Notes under the pieces: model-generated
Told to the model about the DNA's origin: nothing
Databases searched by the model: none
Seen by the model: only the letters and a program-made list of their open reading frames with translations
Source of the DNA: Streptomyces bluensis
Lineage (GTDB): Bacteria > Actinomycetota > Actinomycetes > Streptomycetales > Streptomycetaceae
Length of the DNA stretch: 64,000 nt
NCBI RefSeq assembly: GCF_014650715.1
Contig: NZ_BMVM01000002.1
Span: 558,001-622,000, forward strand
Direction: 5' to 3'
Shown here: in pieces, positions 1-7,231 of the stretch
How positions within the stretch are numbered: the stretch's first letter is position 1
Layout: each line of letters starts with the position of its first letter
Program-made: the position numbers and the translations under genes

Positions 1-1
1 G

Positions 2-241
2 CACCGGGCGTACGCGCTGCTGGACGCCCTCGCCGACGCCGACCCCGGCGATCCGCGCGTGGAGGAGGCGGCCCTGGCGCTCGCCGAGTGCATCCCTGAG
101 GCCCTGGTCCCGGACGGCGCCGACGCCGACGGGCGCGACAGCTTCCTGCGCGCCTTCTACGCCGACTTCGCCCCGGCCCAGGCCGAGGCAGTCCGCCGGA
201 CGCTGCGGATCGTCACGGGGGTTACGGAGGGACGTCGATGA
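2..241 (+). CDS. Hypothetical protein, C-terminal part (5' end outside window)
   Basis: An open frame enters from the left edge and ends at TGA 239-241. The visible part is acidic and alanine-rich, with short helices and no motif I recognise. Its stop overlaps the ATG of the next gene in the ATGA arrangement (238-241), so the two genes are very probably co-translated. The function is unknown. The start cannot be seen. Confidence 0.6.
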   Translation, partial: HRAYALLDALADADPGDPRVEEAALALAECIPEALVPDGADADGRDSFLRAFYADFAPAQAEAVRRTLRIVTGVTEGRR

Positions 242-879
242 GGGCCGGCGCGCGCATCGCCCATGCCCTCGTACGGCATGAACTGCTGTTGCTGGCCGCC
301 ATCGTGCGGTGGCTGGGCCGGCGGCCCCACGGTGTCGGTGACGGCCGGCGGGGGTTCGGGTACGCGCGCGGGCAGGGGGCCATGCTGTTCGGGTTCGGGT
401 TCGTGTGCGTGATCGAGACGGTCGCGTTGTCGGTGCTGTTGCGTGGTTTTCCGCTCCTGCACCTGGTCTTCCTGGTCGTCGACCTCTACACGATCCTGAT
501 CGTCGTCGGGCTGCACGCGGCCTCCGTGACCCGCCCGCACGTCCTCGGCGCCACGGCGCTGCGGCTGCGCCGGTTCGCCACCGTCGACCTGAGCGTGCCC
601 CTCGGCTCCGTCGCCGCCGTGCACCGTGAGCTGCGCACCACGCACACGAAGCGGGAGGGCGAACTCGACCTGGTGATCGGCTCACAGACGTCCATCAGCC
701 TCGAACTGGCCGAGCCCGTCACGTACCGGACCTTCCTCGGGCGGAGCCGGACCGTGCGGCTGGTGCGCTTCCACGCGGACGAGCCGGACGTCCTGGTGGC
801 GGAGCTCAGGCAGGCGCTCGGGCAGGCGCTCAAGCCGGGGCGAACAGCACCTTCGCCGCTTCCGGATCCGTCGGCGTGA
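238..879 (+). CDS. Integral membrane protein of unknown function
   Basis: 213 aa. Two or three hydrophobic segments lie in the first half, around residues 15-30, 48-70 and 73-95. The second half is soluble and charged, with beta-rich text around residues 110-190, and should lie in the cytoplasm. The start overlaps the upstream stop (ATGA), indicating coupling. The last 50 bp overlap the 3' end of the convergent RNB ribonuclease gene. No family is recognised. The layout of an N-terminal membrane hairpin plus a soluble domain is common among uncharacterised Streptomyces proteins. Confidence 0.65.
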   Translation: MRAGARIAHALVRHELLLLAAIVRWLGRRPHGVGDGRRGFGYARGQGAMLFGFGFVCVIETVALSVLLRGFPLLHLVFLVVDLYTILIVVGLHAASVTRPHVLGATALRLRRFATVDLSVPLGSVAAVHRELRTTHTKREGELDLVIGSQTSISLELAEPVTYRTFLGRSRTVRLVRFHADEPDVLVAELRQALGQALKPGRTAPSPLPDPSA

Positions 880-2320
880 GGTCCGCCCGGGTGAGCCGTA
901 CCCGCAGCGGCTCCCCCAGCGGCAACTCCTCGCCGCCGCCCTCGACGCGCCCGACGATCGTGGGGGTCTCCAACTGGACGGTGCCCACGGTGGGCCGGCG
1001 TTCCGCCAGGTCCACCACGTACCCGTCGAAGACGTCCCCCACCCGGTCCCGGAGCAGCGCGGCCTCGACGATGTCCACGCACGCGCGCTCGACGGCGTCC
1101 GCCCGACGGGTGCCCTCGGCCATCTCCCCGGGCAGCGCGTCGAGGGCGGCGAGCACCCAGTCGGGGATCTCCCCGCCCGCGGCCGCCGCGAGGCAGATCT
1201 CGGCGGTGTACCGGTCGACGAGACGGCGGAGCGGGGCCGTGCAGTGGGCGTAGGGGGCGGCGACGGCGGAGTGCGTGGTGATGCCGGGCAGGGCGCCGTT
1301 CCTGAAGACGGTGTAGCCCGCGCCGCGCAGCAGTGTCGTGCACTCCAGGAGGAAGGCCGCGTGGCGCGGCTCGTGCGGGTCGAGGGAGCGGACGAGCCGG
1401 GCGTACGAGACGTGGTGCGGCCAGTCCACGTGCAGGGCCGTCGCGGTACGGCGCAGCCGGCCCACATCCCCGCGGGGCGCGGCCGGGAGCGTACGCAGGA
1501 CGCCGGTGCCGTGGGCGAGCATCAGGTCGGCCGCGGCCATGCCGGTGAGCTGGGAGATCTGCGCGTGCCAGCCCTCGGTCGGGAACGGGGCACGGTAGGT
1601 GAGCGCGTACTCGCGGTCCCGCTCGACGATCTCCTGTTCGGGCACGGTGAGGGAGACGCCGCCGCGCTCGACCTCCAGCCGCTCGCGCAGTCGCCCGATC
1701 TCCGCCAGGAGGGCGACCGGCTCTCCGGCGGTCCCCGTGTCGATCTGCTTCCGCACGTCCTCGTGGCTCAGCCGGGCGCGGCTGCGGACGAGGGCGCGGT
1801 GCACGTCGGTGGCCTGTACGCGGCCGTCCGTGTCGAGGTCGACGGTCCACAGCACGGCGGGACGCGTCCGCTCCGGGAGCAGGCCGGCGGCGTCCTTGGA
1901 GAGCCGGGGCGGGTGCAGGGGCACCGTCCCGTCGGGGAAGTACAGGGTCGTCACCCGGCGATGGGTCTCGGCGTCGAGGGCGGAGCCGGGGGCGACGAAG
2001 GCGGCGATGTCGGCGACGGCGTACCGGACGCGGTAGCCGCCGTGACCGCCGTGGCCACCGGTCCTGCGGGACAGGTGCAGCGCCTGTTCGAGGTCGGTGG
2101 AGCCGGGCGGGGCGATGGTGAAGAAGGGGATGTCCGTTTCGTCGTACCCGTCGTAGGAGTCGTACGACGCCACGGTGGGAGCCCGCGCGGCCCGTTCTGC
2201 CTCGGCGAGCGCGTCCGGTGGGAAGCCCGCGGGCACGCCGAGTTCGGTGCGCAGGGCCCGCAGGGCCACCCGCAAGGGGGACTCCGGGTCGCCGGTGACG
2301 CGTAGGTGGCGGCGGGGCAT
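830..2320 (-). CDS. RNB-domain (RNase II/R family) protein with altered catalytic residues
   Basis: 496 aa. Residues from about 60 to 370 read as the catalytic RNB domain of 3'-5' exoribonucleases: an IPFFTIAPPGSTDLEQALHL block, then YAVADIAAFV, HPPRLSKDAAGLLPE and a VDRY segment. In the family the first block normally carries four metal-binding aspartates (TID...xDxDDA or xDLDQA). Here the first reads TIA and the third is Glu, so two of the four positions are changed. Family membership is clear, but activity is doubtful. There is no obvious S1 or cold-shock RNA-binding domain, only a short beta-rich C-terminus. The gene stands alone, convergent with and overlapping the upstream membrane protein gene. 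Confidence 0.85.
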   Translation of the reverse strand: MPRRHLRVTGDPESPLRVALRALRTELGVPAGFPPDALAEAERAARAPTVASYDSYDGYDETDIPFFTIAPPGSTDLEQALHLSRRTGGHGGHGGYRVRYAVADIAAFVAPGSALDAETHRRVTTLYFPDGTVPLHPPRLSKDAAGLLPERTRPAVLWTVDLDTDGRVQATDVHRALVRSRARLSHEDVRKQIDTGTAGEPVALLAEIGRLRERLEVERGGVSLTVPEQEIVERDREYALTYRAPFPTEGWHAQISQLTGMAAADLMLAHGTGVLRTLPAAPRGDVGRLRRTATALHVDWPHHVSYARLVRSLDPHEPRHAAFLLECTTLLRGAGYTVFRNGALPGITTHSAVAAPYAHCTAPLRRLVDRYTAEICLAAAAGGEIPDWVLAALDALPGEMAEGTRRADAVERACVDIVEAALLRDRVGDVFDGYVVDLAERRPTVGTVQLETPTIVGRVEGGGEELPLGEPLRVRLTRADLTPTDPEAAKVLFAPA

Positions 2321-2434
2321 GGGTCGAGCGTAGGGCGGGGCGGGCGGGGTGGCATCCGCAGGCGGGGCGGTGGTCCGGTACCGGCGACCCGTAACCTGAC
2401 GCGAGCCCTCCCCTCACGTACCGCTAGGAGAACC

Positions 2435-3250
2435 ATGCTCGTCCTGCTGCCGCCCTCCGAAGGCAAGGCCGCCTCCGGCCGCGGCGCCCCGGTGAAGCTG
2501 GAGTCGCTGTCGCTGCCGGCGATCACGCGGGCACGCGAGGCCGTTCTCGGCGAACTGGTCGAGCTGTGCGCGGGAGACCCGGACGAGAACGACAAGGCGC
2601 GCGAGGTGCTCGGGCTGAGCGAGGGCCTGCGCGGCGAGGTCGCCAAGAACGCCGGGCTGCGGACGGCGGGGGCGCGCCCCGCCGGGGAGATCTACACCGG
2701 TGTGCTGTACGACGCGCTGGACCTGGCGTCCCTCGACACGGCGGCGAAGCGCCGGGCCGGGCGCTCGCTGCTGGTCTTCTCCGGCCTGTGGGGCGCCGTG
2801 CGCGTGACCGACCGGATCCCCTCGTACCGCTGCTCGATGGGCGTGAAGCTGCCCGGACTGGGAGCGTTGGGCGCGTACTGGCGCGAGCCGATGGCCACCG
2901 CCCTGCCCGAGGCGGCCGGTGACGGACTCGTCCTCGATCTGCGCTCGTCGGCGTACTCGGCCGCCTGGAAGCCGAAGGGCGAGGTCGCGGGGCGGACGGC
3001 GACCGTCCGGGTCCTGCACGCCCAGGTCGACGAATCGACCGGCGTCGAGAAGCGGTCCGTCGTCAGCCACTTCAACAAGGCGACGAAGGGCCGGATCGTC
3101 CGGTCCCTGCTGACGGCTGGTGCGGTGCCCGGGAACCCGGCGGAGCTCGTCGAGGCGCTGCGGGACCTGGGGTACGTGGTGGAGGCGGAGGCGCCCGCGC
3201 GGGCGGGGAGGGCGTGGGCGCTGGACGTGGTGGTGAAGGAGATCCACTGA
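2435..3250 (+). CDS. yaaA: YaaA family peroxide-stress protein
   Basis: 271 aa, the usual length. The N-terminal MLVLLPPSEGK and the later FSGLWGAVRVTDRIPSYRC, GALGAYWRE and VSHFNKATKGRIVR blocks are diagnostic of the YaaA/DUF328 family. In E. coli YaaA limits free iron and DNA damage under hydrogen peroxide stress, so a cytoplasmic iron or DNA-protective role is expected. I chose ATG 2435 because TAGGAG lies just upstream and the family motif begins at the second residue. The frame is open further upstream, but that part does not look like protein. Confidence 0.9.
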   Translation: MLVLLPPSEGKAASGRGAPVKLESLSLPAITRAREAVLGELVELCAGDPDENDKAREVLGLSEGLRGEVAKNAGLRTAGARPAGEIYTGVLYDALDLASLDTAAKRRAGRSLLVFSGLWGAVRVTDRIPSYRCSMGVKLPGLGALGAYWREPMATALPEAAGDGLVLDLRSSAYSAAWKPKGEVAGRTATVRVLHAQVDESTGVEKRSVVSHFNKATKGRIVRSLLTAGAVPGNPAELVEALRDLGYVVEAEAPARAGRAWALDVVVKEIH

Positions 3251-3290
3251 GATCCCACGACTGAGATCCCGCTGAGATCCACTTTGGCTT

Positions 3291-3360
3291 CACTGGGATT
3301 CACTGGGATTCACTGGGATTCGCTGAGAATCGCCGAGATTCGTCGAGATTCGTCGAAATC
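3291..3360 (+). repeat. Seven degenerate 10-bp tandem repeats
   Basis: Starting at 3291 the sequence reads as consecutive 10-mers: CACTGGGATT three times, then CGCTGAGAAT, CGCCGAGATT, CGTCGAGATT and CGTCGAAATC. Looser GAGATCC copies lie just before it, from about 3240. The 10-bp period is close to one helical turn. The array sits between yaaA and the operator-like dyad of the aldolase gene. Confidence 0.85.
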
Positions 3361-3370
3361 CCTTGCCGTT

Positions 3371-3402
3371 GCATCATGCGCAACGCCCTTTGCGCATGAT
3401 GC
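3371..3402. promoter_or_regulatory. 13-bp inverted repeat, probable operator of the KDPG aldolase gene
   Basis: GCATCATGCGCAA (3371-3383) and TTGCGCATGATGC (3390-3402) are exact inverted copies separated by CGCCCT. Each arm is itself partly palindromic (GTTGC...GCAAC around the left arm), which suggests two adjacent sites for a dimeric repressor. The dyad ends 22 bp before the aldolase ATG, overlapping where the promoter or transcript start should be. A GntR- or IclR-type sugar-acid regulator is possible, but none is encoded in this window. Confidence 0.6.
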
Positions 3403-3424
3403 GGACGCTCGGCAGGATGGCGTC

Positions 3425-4087
3425 ATGACTTCGCCCACGCCTTCGCCTGCGCCTTCCTCCTCGCCCCTCCCCCCTTCCGTGCTGGACCTCGCCCCCGTCA
3501 TCCCCGTGGTGGTCGTGGAGGACGCCGGTGACGCCGTACCGCTCGCGCGGGCGCTGGTCGCGGGTGGGCTGCCCGCGATCGAGGTGACGTTGCGGACGCC
3601 GGTGGCGCTCGACGCGATCCGTGCGATCGCCGCGCAGGTGCCGGAGGCGGTGGTCGGGGCGGGCACCGTCATCTCACCGGAGCACGTCACGCAGTCGGTG
3701 GAGGCGGGTGCCCGGTTCCTGGTCAGCCCCGGCTGGACGGACGTGCTGCTGGAGGCGATGCGGGCGTCCGGTGTGCCGTTCCTGCCGGGGGTGTCGACCA
3801 CCTCGGAGGTGGTGGCACTGCTGGAGCGCGGGGTGCGGGAGATGAAGTTCTTCCCGGCGGAGGCGGCGGGCGGTACGGCATACCTGAAGTCGCTGGCCGG
3901 ACCGTTGCCGCAGGCGCGCTTCTGCCCGACCGGAGGAATCAGGCCGGCCTCGGCGCCGGAGTACCTGGCGCTGCCCAACGTGCCGTGTGTGGGCGGGACC
4001 TGGCTGGTTCCCGAGGACGCGCTGGCGGCGCGGGACTGGGGACGGATCGAGAAGCTGGCGCGGGACGCGGCGGCGCTGCGGGGCTGA
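3425..4087 (+). CDS. eda: Bifunctional 4-hydroxy-2-oxoglutarate / KDPG aldolase
   Basis: 220 aa TIM-barrel class I aldolase of the Eda family. It cleaves 2-keto-3-deoxy-6-phosphogluconate to pyruvate and glyceraldehyde-3-phosphate (Entner-Doudoroff and sugar-acid pathways) in the cytoplasm. The visible active-site text is AIEVTLRTP (catalytic Glu), GAGTVISPEH, SPGWTDVLL and EMKFFPAEAAGG, which contains the Schiff-base Lys. The CPTGGIRP phosphate-binding loop follows. About 18 Ser/Pro-rich residues precede the barrel. ATG 3425 is preceded by a GGCAGGATGG ribosome site and a strong dyad. No kinase or dehydratase partner gene is adjacent. Confidence 0.9.
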   Translation: MTSPTPSPAPSSSPLPPSVLDLAPVIPVVVVEDAGDAVPLARALVAGGLPAIEVTLRTPVALDAIRAIAAQVPEAVVGAGTVISPEHVTQSVEAGARFLVSPGWTDVLLEAMRASGVPFLPGVSTTSEVVALLERGVREMKFFPAEAAGGTAYLKSLAGPLPQARFCPTGGIRPASAPEYLALPNVPCVGGTWLVPEDALAARDWGRIEKLARDAAALRG

Positions 4088-4092
4088 CCCGG

Positions 4093-4132
4093 CTACCCGG
4101 CTACCCGGCTACCCGGCTACCCGGCTACCCGG
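4093..4132 (+). repeat. Five perfect 8-bp tandem repeats (CTACCCGG)
   Basis: CTACCCGG is repeated five times immediately after the aldolase stop, with partial copies at both ends. It lies in the 80-bp gap between two convergent genes. No hairpin terminator is otherwise evident there. Confidence 0.9.
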
Positions 4133-4166
4133 CCGGCCGACTCCCCCGGCCTGCGAACGGAGCCGT

Positions 4167-5375
4167 TCAGCGCAGGTGGGACGTGTCGTTGAGGAGCCGG
4201 AGCGATGCGTTCCCGTCGACGTAGTACGCCACCGCCGACAGCGAGGCGGCAGCCAGTTCCATGCGGAACAGGGACTCCGGGGGTGCGCCGAGGACCAGCC
4301 GTACGAGGGTCTTGATCGGCGTGACGTGGCTGACGAGCAGGACGGTGCGGCCCGCGTACGCCGCGAGAAGCTTGTCCCGGGTCGCGGCGACGCGCTGGGC
4401 CACGGCCTCGAAGCTCTCGCCGCCGCCGGTGGGCCGGGCCCCGGGCGAGGCGAGCCAGGCGTCGAGGTCCTCGGGGTACCGTTCGCGCACCTCGCCGAAG
4501 GTGAGCCCTTCCCAGGCGCCGAAGCCGGTCTCCCGCAGGCCGTCGTCGACAGCCACCTGGAGCCCGAGCCGGGCCGCGACGATCGCGGCGGTCTCGCGGC
4601 AGCGGGCGAGTGGCGAGGACACGATCGCCTGGATGGTGCCGCGGGCGGCCAGGGCGGCGGCGACCCGTTCCGCCTGGTACCGGCCGATGTCGGACAACGC
4701 CGGGTCCGACCCGCCGCTCCCCGAGAACCGCTTCGTAGGCGTCAACGGCGTCTCCCCGTGCCGCAGCAGTACGAGGGTGGCGGGCGCCCCGAGGTCGGGC
4801 TCGGGCCCGGCCGCCGCCACGTTCCGCGCGGCACGCAGGTCCGCCTCGGCCTTCGCGGCTCTGTCTCCCGGCTCCCGTGCCGCCGTCGGCGGCGTCGGGG
4901 GCGTCGGCGTGCTCGTCGACCCCGCGTCCAGGTCGGCGGTCGACACCGACGGGGACCACTGCTCGCCCCGACGCCCCGCGTCCATCGCCTCGTTGGCCAG
5001 ACGGTCCGCGTGCTTGTTCTGTTCTCGCGGGACCCACTCGTAGGTGACCTGGGAGGCGGGGAAGACGCCGGCGGCCTCCAGGGCGAGGGGCTTCATGTCG
5101 GGGTGCTTGATCTTCCAGCGGCCCGACATCTGTTCCACGACGAGCTTGGAGTCCATGCGGACGCGGACGGTGGCGGTGGGGTCGAGTTCACGGGCCGCCT
5201 TCAGCCCGGCGAGCAGGCCCCGGTACTCGGCCACGTTGTTCGTCGCGACCCCGATGTACTCGGCCGCCTCCGCCAGCGTTCCGCCCGACGCCGCGTCGAT
5301 GACGACCGCGCCGTAGCCCGCGGGCCCCGGGTTGCCCCGGGACCCCCCGTCGGCCTCGACGATGAACTCCCGCAC
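4167..5375 (-). CDS. Bifunctional RNase HI / acid phosphatase (histidine phosphatase) fusion
   Basis: 402 aa in two domains. Residues 1-135 are RNase HI, with VEADGGSRGNPGPAGYGAV, NVAEYRG, RMDSKLVVEQM and NKHADRLANEA supplying the D-E-D-D metal ligands. A linker of about 55 residues follows. Residues from about 195 are a phosphoglycerate-mutase-like phosphatase, with LVLLRHGETPLT, SSPLARCRETA and VSHVTPIK carrying the two active-site histidines. The fusion is known in actinobacteria (S. coelicolor SCO2299, M. tuberculosis Rv2228c). It degrades RNA in RNA/DNA hybrids; the phosphatase substrate is unclear, although the domain resembles CobC. The start is GTG 5373-5375, downstream of the zinc-ribbon gene. 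Confidence 0.93.
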   Translation of the reverse strand: MREFIVEADGGSRGNPGPAGYGAVVIDAASGGTLAEAAEYIGVATNNVAEYRGLLAGLKAARELDPTATVRVRMDSKLVVEQMSGRWKIKHPDMKPLALEAAGVFPASQVTYEWVPREQNKHADRLANEAMDAGRRGEQWSPSVSTADLDAGSTSTPTPPTPPTAAREPGDRAAKAEADLRAARNVAAAGPEPDLGAPATLVLLRHGETPLTPTKRFSGSGGSDPALSDIGRYQAERVAAALAARGTIQAIVSSPLARCRETAAIVAARLGLQVAVDDGLRETGFGAWEGLTFGEVRERYPEDLDAWLASPGARPTGGGESFEAVAQRVAATRDKLLAAYAGRTVLLVSHVTPIKTLVRLVLGAPPESLFRMELAAASLSAVAYYVDGNASLRLLNDTSHLR

Positions 5376-5381
5376 GCCGTC

Positions 5382-5417
5382 CGTCCTTACCGTCCTTACT
5401 GTCCTTACCGTCCTTAC
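5382..5417 (-). repeat. Four 9-bp repeats that place SD-like AAGGAC units before the RNase H gene
   Basis: Forward CGTCCTTAC is repeated four times (5382-5390, 5391-5399, 5400-5408 with one change, 5409-5417). On the coding strand of the RNase H gene this reads as repeated GTAAGGACG, so four AAGGAC ribosome-binding-like units precede the GTG start. Only the last one is at a usable distance. Confidence 0.8.
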
Positions 5418-5475
5418 GCTGCTCCCTGCGCCGCGACGATCGCCTCGGCCCCTCCGGCCCTCGGCCCGTCGGCGC

Positions 5476-6219
5476 CTACAGGCCCGACTCGGACGTGCGC
5501 ACCAGGATGCGGCGGCAGTTCTCGCAGCGCACCACCGTGTCGGGTGCCGCCGCGCGGACCTCGGCGAGCTCGGTGATCGCCAGCTCCTGGCGGCAGCCCT
5601 GGCAGGTCCGCTGGTACAGCTTGGCCGCGCCGATACCGCCCTGCTGCTCGCGCAGCTTGTCGTAGAGCTTGAGGAGATCGGCGGGGACGGCGGCCGCGAT
5701 GACCTCGCGCTCCTTCGTCACCGCGGCCGCCTCGCCGTCGAGTTCGTCGAAGGCCGCGTCCCGGCGCGCCGTGGCATCGTCGATCTTCGACTGCACCGAG
5801 GCGACCCGCTCGGTCAGCTCGGCCACCCGCTCCTGCACGGACTCCCGGCGCTCCATGACCTCCAGGACGATGTCCTCCAGATCACCCTGCCGCTTGGCGA
5901 GGGAGGCGATCTCCCGCTGGAGGTTCTCCAGGTCCTTGGGGGAGGTGACCGCACCCGAGTCCAGGCGCTGCTGGTCGCGGACCGCGCGCTGGCGCACCTG
6001 GTCCACGTCCTGCTCGGCCTTGGTCTGCTCGCGGGCAGTGTCGCTCTCCTCGGTCTGCGCGGCCACGAGCAGGTCGCGCAGCTGCGTGAGGTCCTTGGTC
6101 AGCGACTCGATCTCGGCGTGCTCGGGCAGCGACCTCCGCTTGTGCGCGAGCTGCTGCAGGCGTACGTCGAGGGCCTGGACGTCGAGGAGTCGGATCTGGT
6201 CGGCGGGCGCGGCGTTCAG
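5476..6219 (-). CDS. C4-type zinc ribbon coiled-coil protein, probable CTG start
   Basis: 247 aa. A long N-terminal coiled coil (about residues 10-170, rich in Glu, Arg and Gln) is followed by a zinc ribbon with CQGC and CENC near the C-terminus. This is the conserved actinobacterial zinc-ribbon family found beside Nif3-like and RNase H genes, probably nucleic-acid associated. No ATG, GTG or TTG gives a full-length protein. The first usable GTG is at 6064-6066, inside the coiled coil, and an in-frame stop lies at 6238-6240. CTG 6217-6219 follows GGGAG by 7 nt and overlaps the upstream TGA as CTGA, like the common ATGA coupling. I therefore place the start there. Confidence 0.82.
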   Translation of the reverse strand: MNAAPADQIRLLDVQALDVRLQQLAHKRRSLPEHAEIESLTKDLTQLRDLLVAAQTEESDTAREQTKAEQDVDQVRQRAVRDQQRLDSGAVTSPKDLENLQREIASLAKRQGDLEDIVLEVMERRESVQERVAELTERVASVQSKIDDATARRDAAFDELDGEAAAVTKEREVIAAAVPADLLKLYDKLREQQGGIGAAKLYQRTCQGCRQELAITELAEVRAAAPDTVVRCENCRRILVRTSESGL

Positions 6220-7097
6220 TTGGGGGCTCCCAGGGGGTCAGAAGAGGCGGAGGACGCGGAGGAGGCGGAGGAGGCGGACGCCGCGTGGGCGGTCCAGGGG
6301 TCGGTGACCGTCTTCGAGACGTGGACCCTCAGGCCCCATCCCTTCCGGTCGGAGATCTCGTCGAGCTGGGCGGCGGCCAGCTCGCACCAGGGCCACTCGG
6401 TGGCCCAGTGCGCCGCGTCGAGCAGCGCGAGCGGGCTCTGGGCGCGGGCCTCGGAGGCTGGGTGGTGGCGCAGGTCCGCGGTGAGGAACGCGTCGACTCC
6501 GGCGGCGCGTACGTCCTCGAACAGGCTGTCGCCGCTGCCGCCGCTCACGGCGACCGTGCGGACGAGCGCCTCGGGGTCGCCGGCCACACGGATGCCCTGC
6601 GCGGTGGCGGGCAGCCGCTCGGCCGCGCGGGCCGCGAACTCCCGTACGGTCAGCGGGTGGTCCAGCTCGCAGACGCGGCCGAGGCCACGGCGGCCGTCGG
6701 GGTCGGAGGGGTCCGGCACGAGAGGGCGTACGACCCGCAGGTCCAGCGCCCCGGCCAGGGCGTCGCTCACTCCCGGATCGGCGGTGTCGGCGTTGGTGTG
6801 GGCGACGTGCAGCGCGATGTCGTGCTTGATGAGGGTGTGTACGACACGGCCCTTGAAGGTGGAGGCCGCCACCGTCGTCGTGCCGCGCAGATAGAGCGGG
6901 TGGTGGGTGACCAGCAGGTCGGCGCCCCGTTTCACCGCCTCGTCCACGATGTCCTGGACGGGGTCGACGGCGAACATGACGCGCGAGACCTCCTGGTCGG
7001 GGTCTCCGCAGACCGTCCCGACCGCGTCCCATCCCTCGGCCCTCTCGGGGGGCCAGAGGACGTCGAGCGCGGCGATGACTTCAGACAGACGGGGCAC
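6216..7097 (-). CDS. Nif3-like dinuclear metal centre protein
   Basis: 293 aa of the Nif3/YbgI family (labelled GTP cyclohydrolase 1 type 2 homologue). Motifs seen are GWDAVGTVCGD, VTHHPLYLRG (metal-binding histidines), HVAHTNADTADPGV and, near the C-terminus, LLDAAHWATEWP. The family forms toroidal hexamers with two metal ions per subunit; its cellular role is unsettled. The start is GTG 7097, preceded by AGGTAG; a TTG at 7103 is also possible but too close to that site. The C-terminus carries an Ala/Ser repeat (ASSASSASSASS) from a GGAGGAGGC tandem repeat. The stop overlaps the CTG start of the next gene. Confidence 0.9.
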   Translation of the reverse strand: MPRLSEVIAALDVLWPPERAEGWDAVGTVCGDPDQEVSRVMFAVDPVQDIVDEAVKRGADLLVTHHPLYLRGTTTVAASTFKGRVVHTLIKHDIALHVAHTNADTADPGVSDALAGALDLRVVRPLVPDPSDPDGRRGLGRVCELDHPLTVREFAARAAERLPATAQGIRVAGDPEALVRTVAVSGGSGDSLFEDVRAAGVDAFLTADLRHHPASEARAQSPLALLDAAHWATEWPWCELAAAQLDEISDRKGWGLRVHVSKTVTDPWTAHAASASSASSASSASSDPLGAPN

Positions 7098-7231
7098 GAA
7101 CAAAGGCTACCTGCCCTGCGCCCGTACCCCACCGGCCGCGGGTCACTTGATCAGGCAGTCACCGGGCCGCACAACCACCCGGGCACCCCACCATCCAGTC
7201 CGGCGGACCATCCGGTCCGGCGGCCGGGTGG

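Noticed and set aside
486..2417. Long minus-strand open frame of 643 codons overlapping the RNB gene region
   Set aside because: The translation is Arg/Pro/Ala-rich without family motifs and overlaps the clear RNB-family frame; a high-GC shadow.
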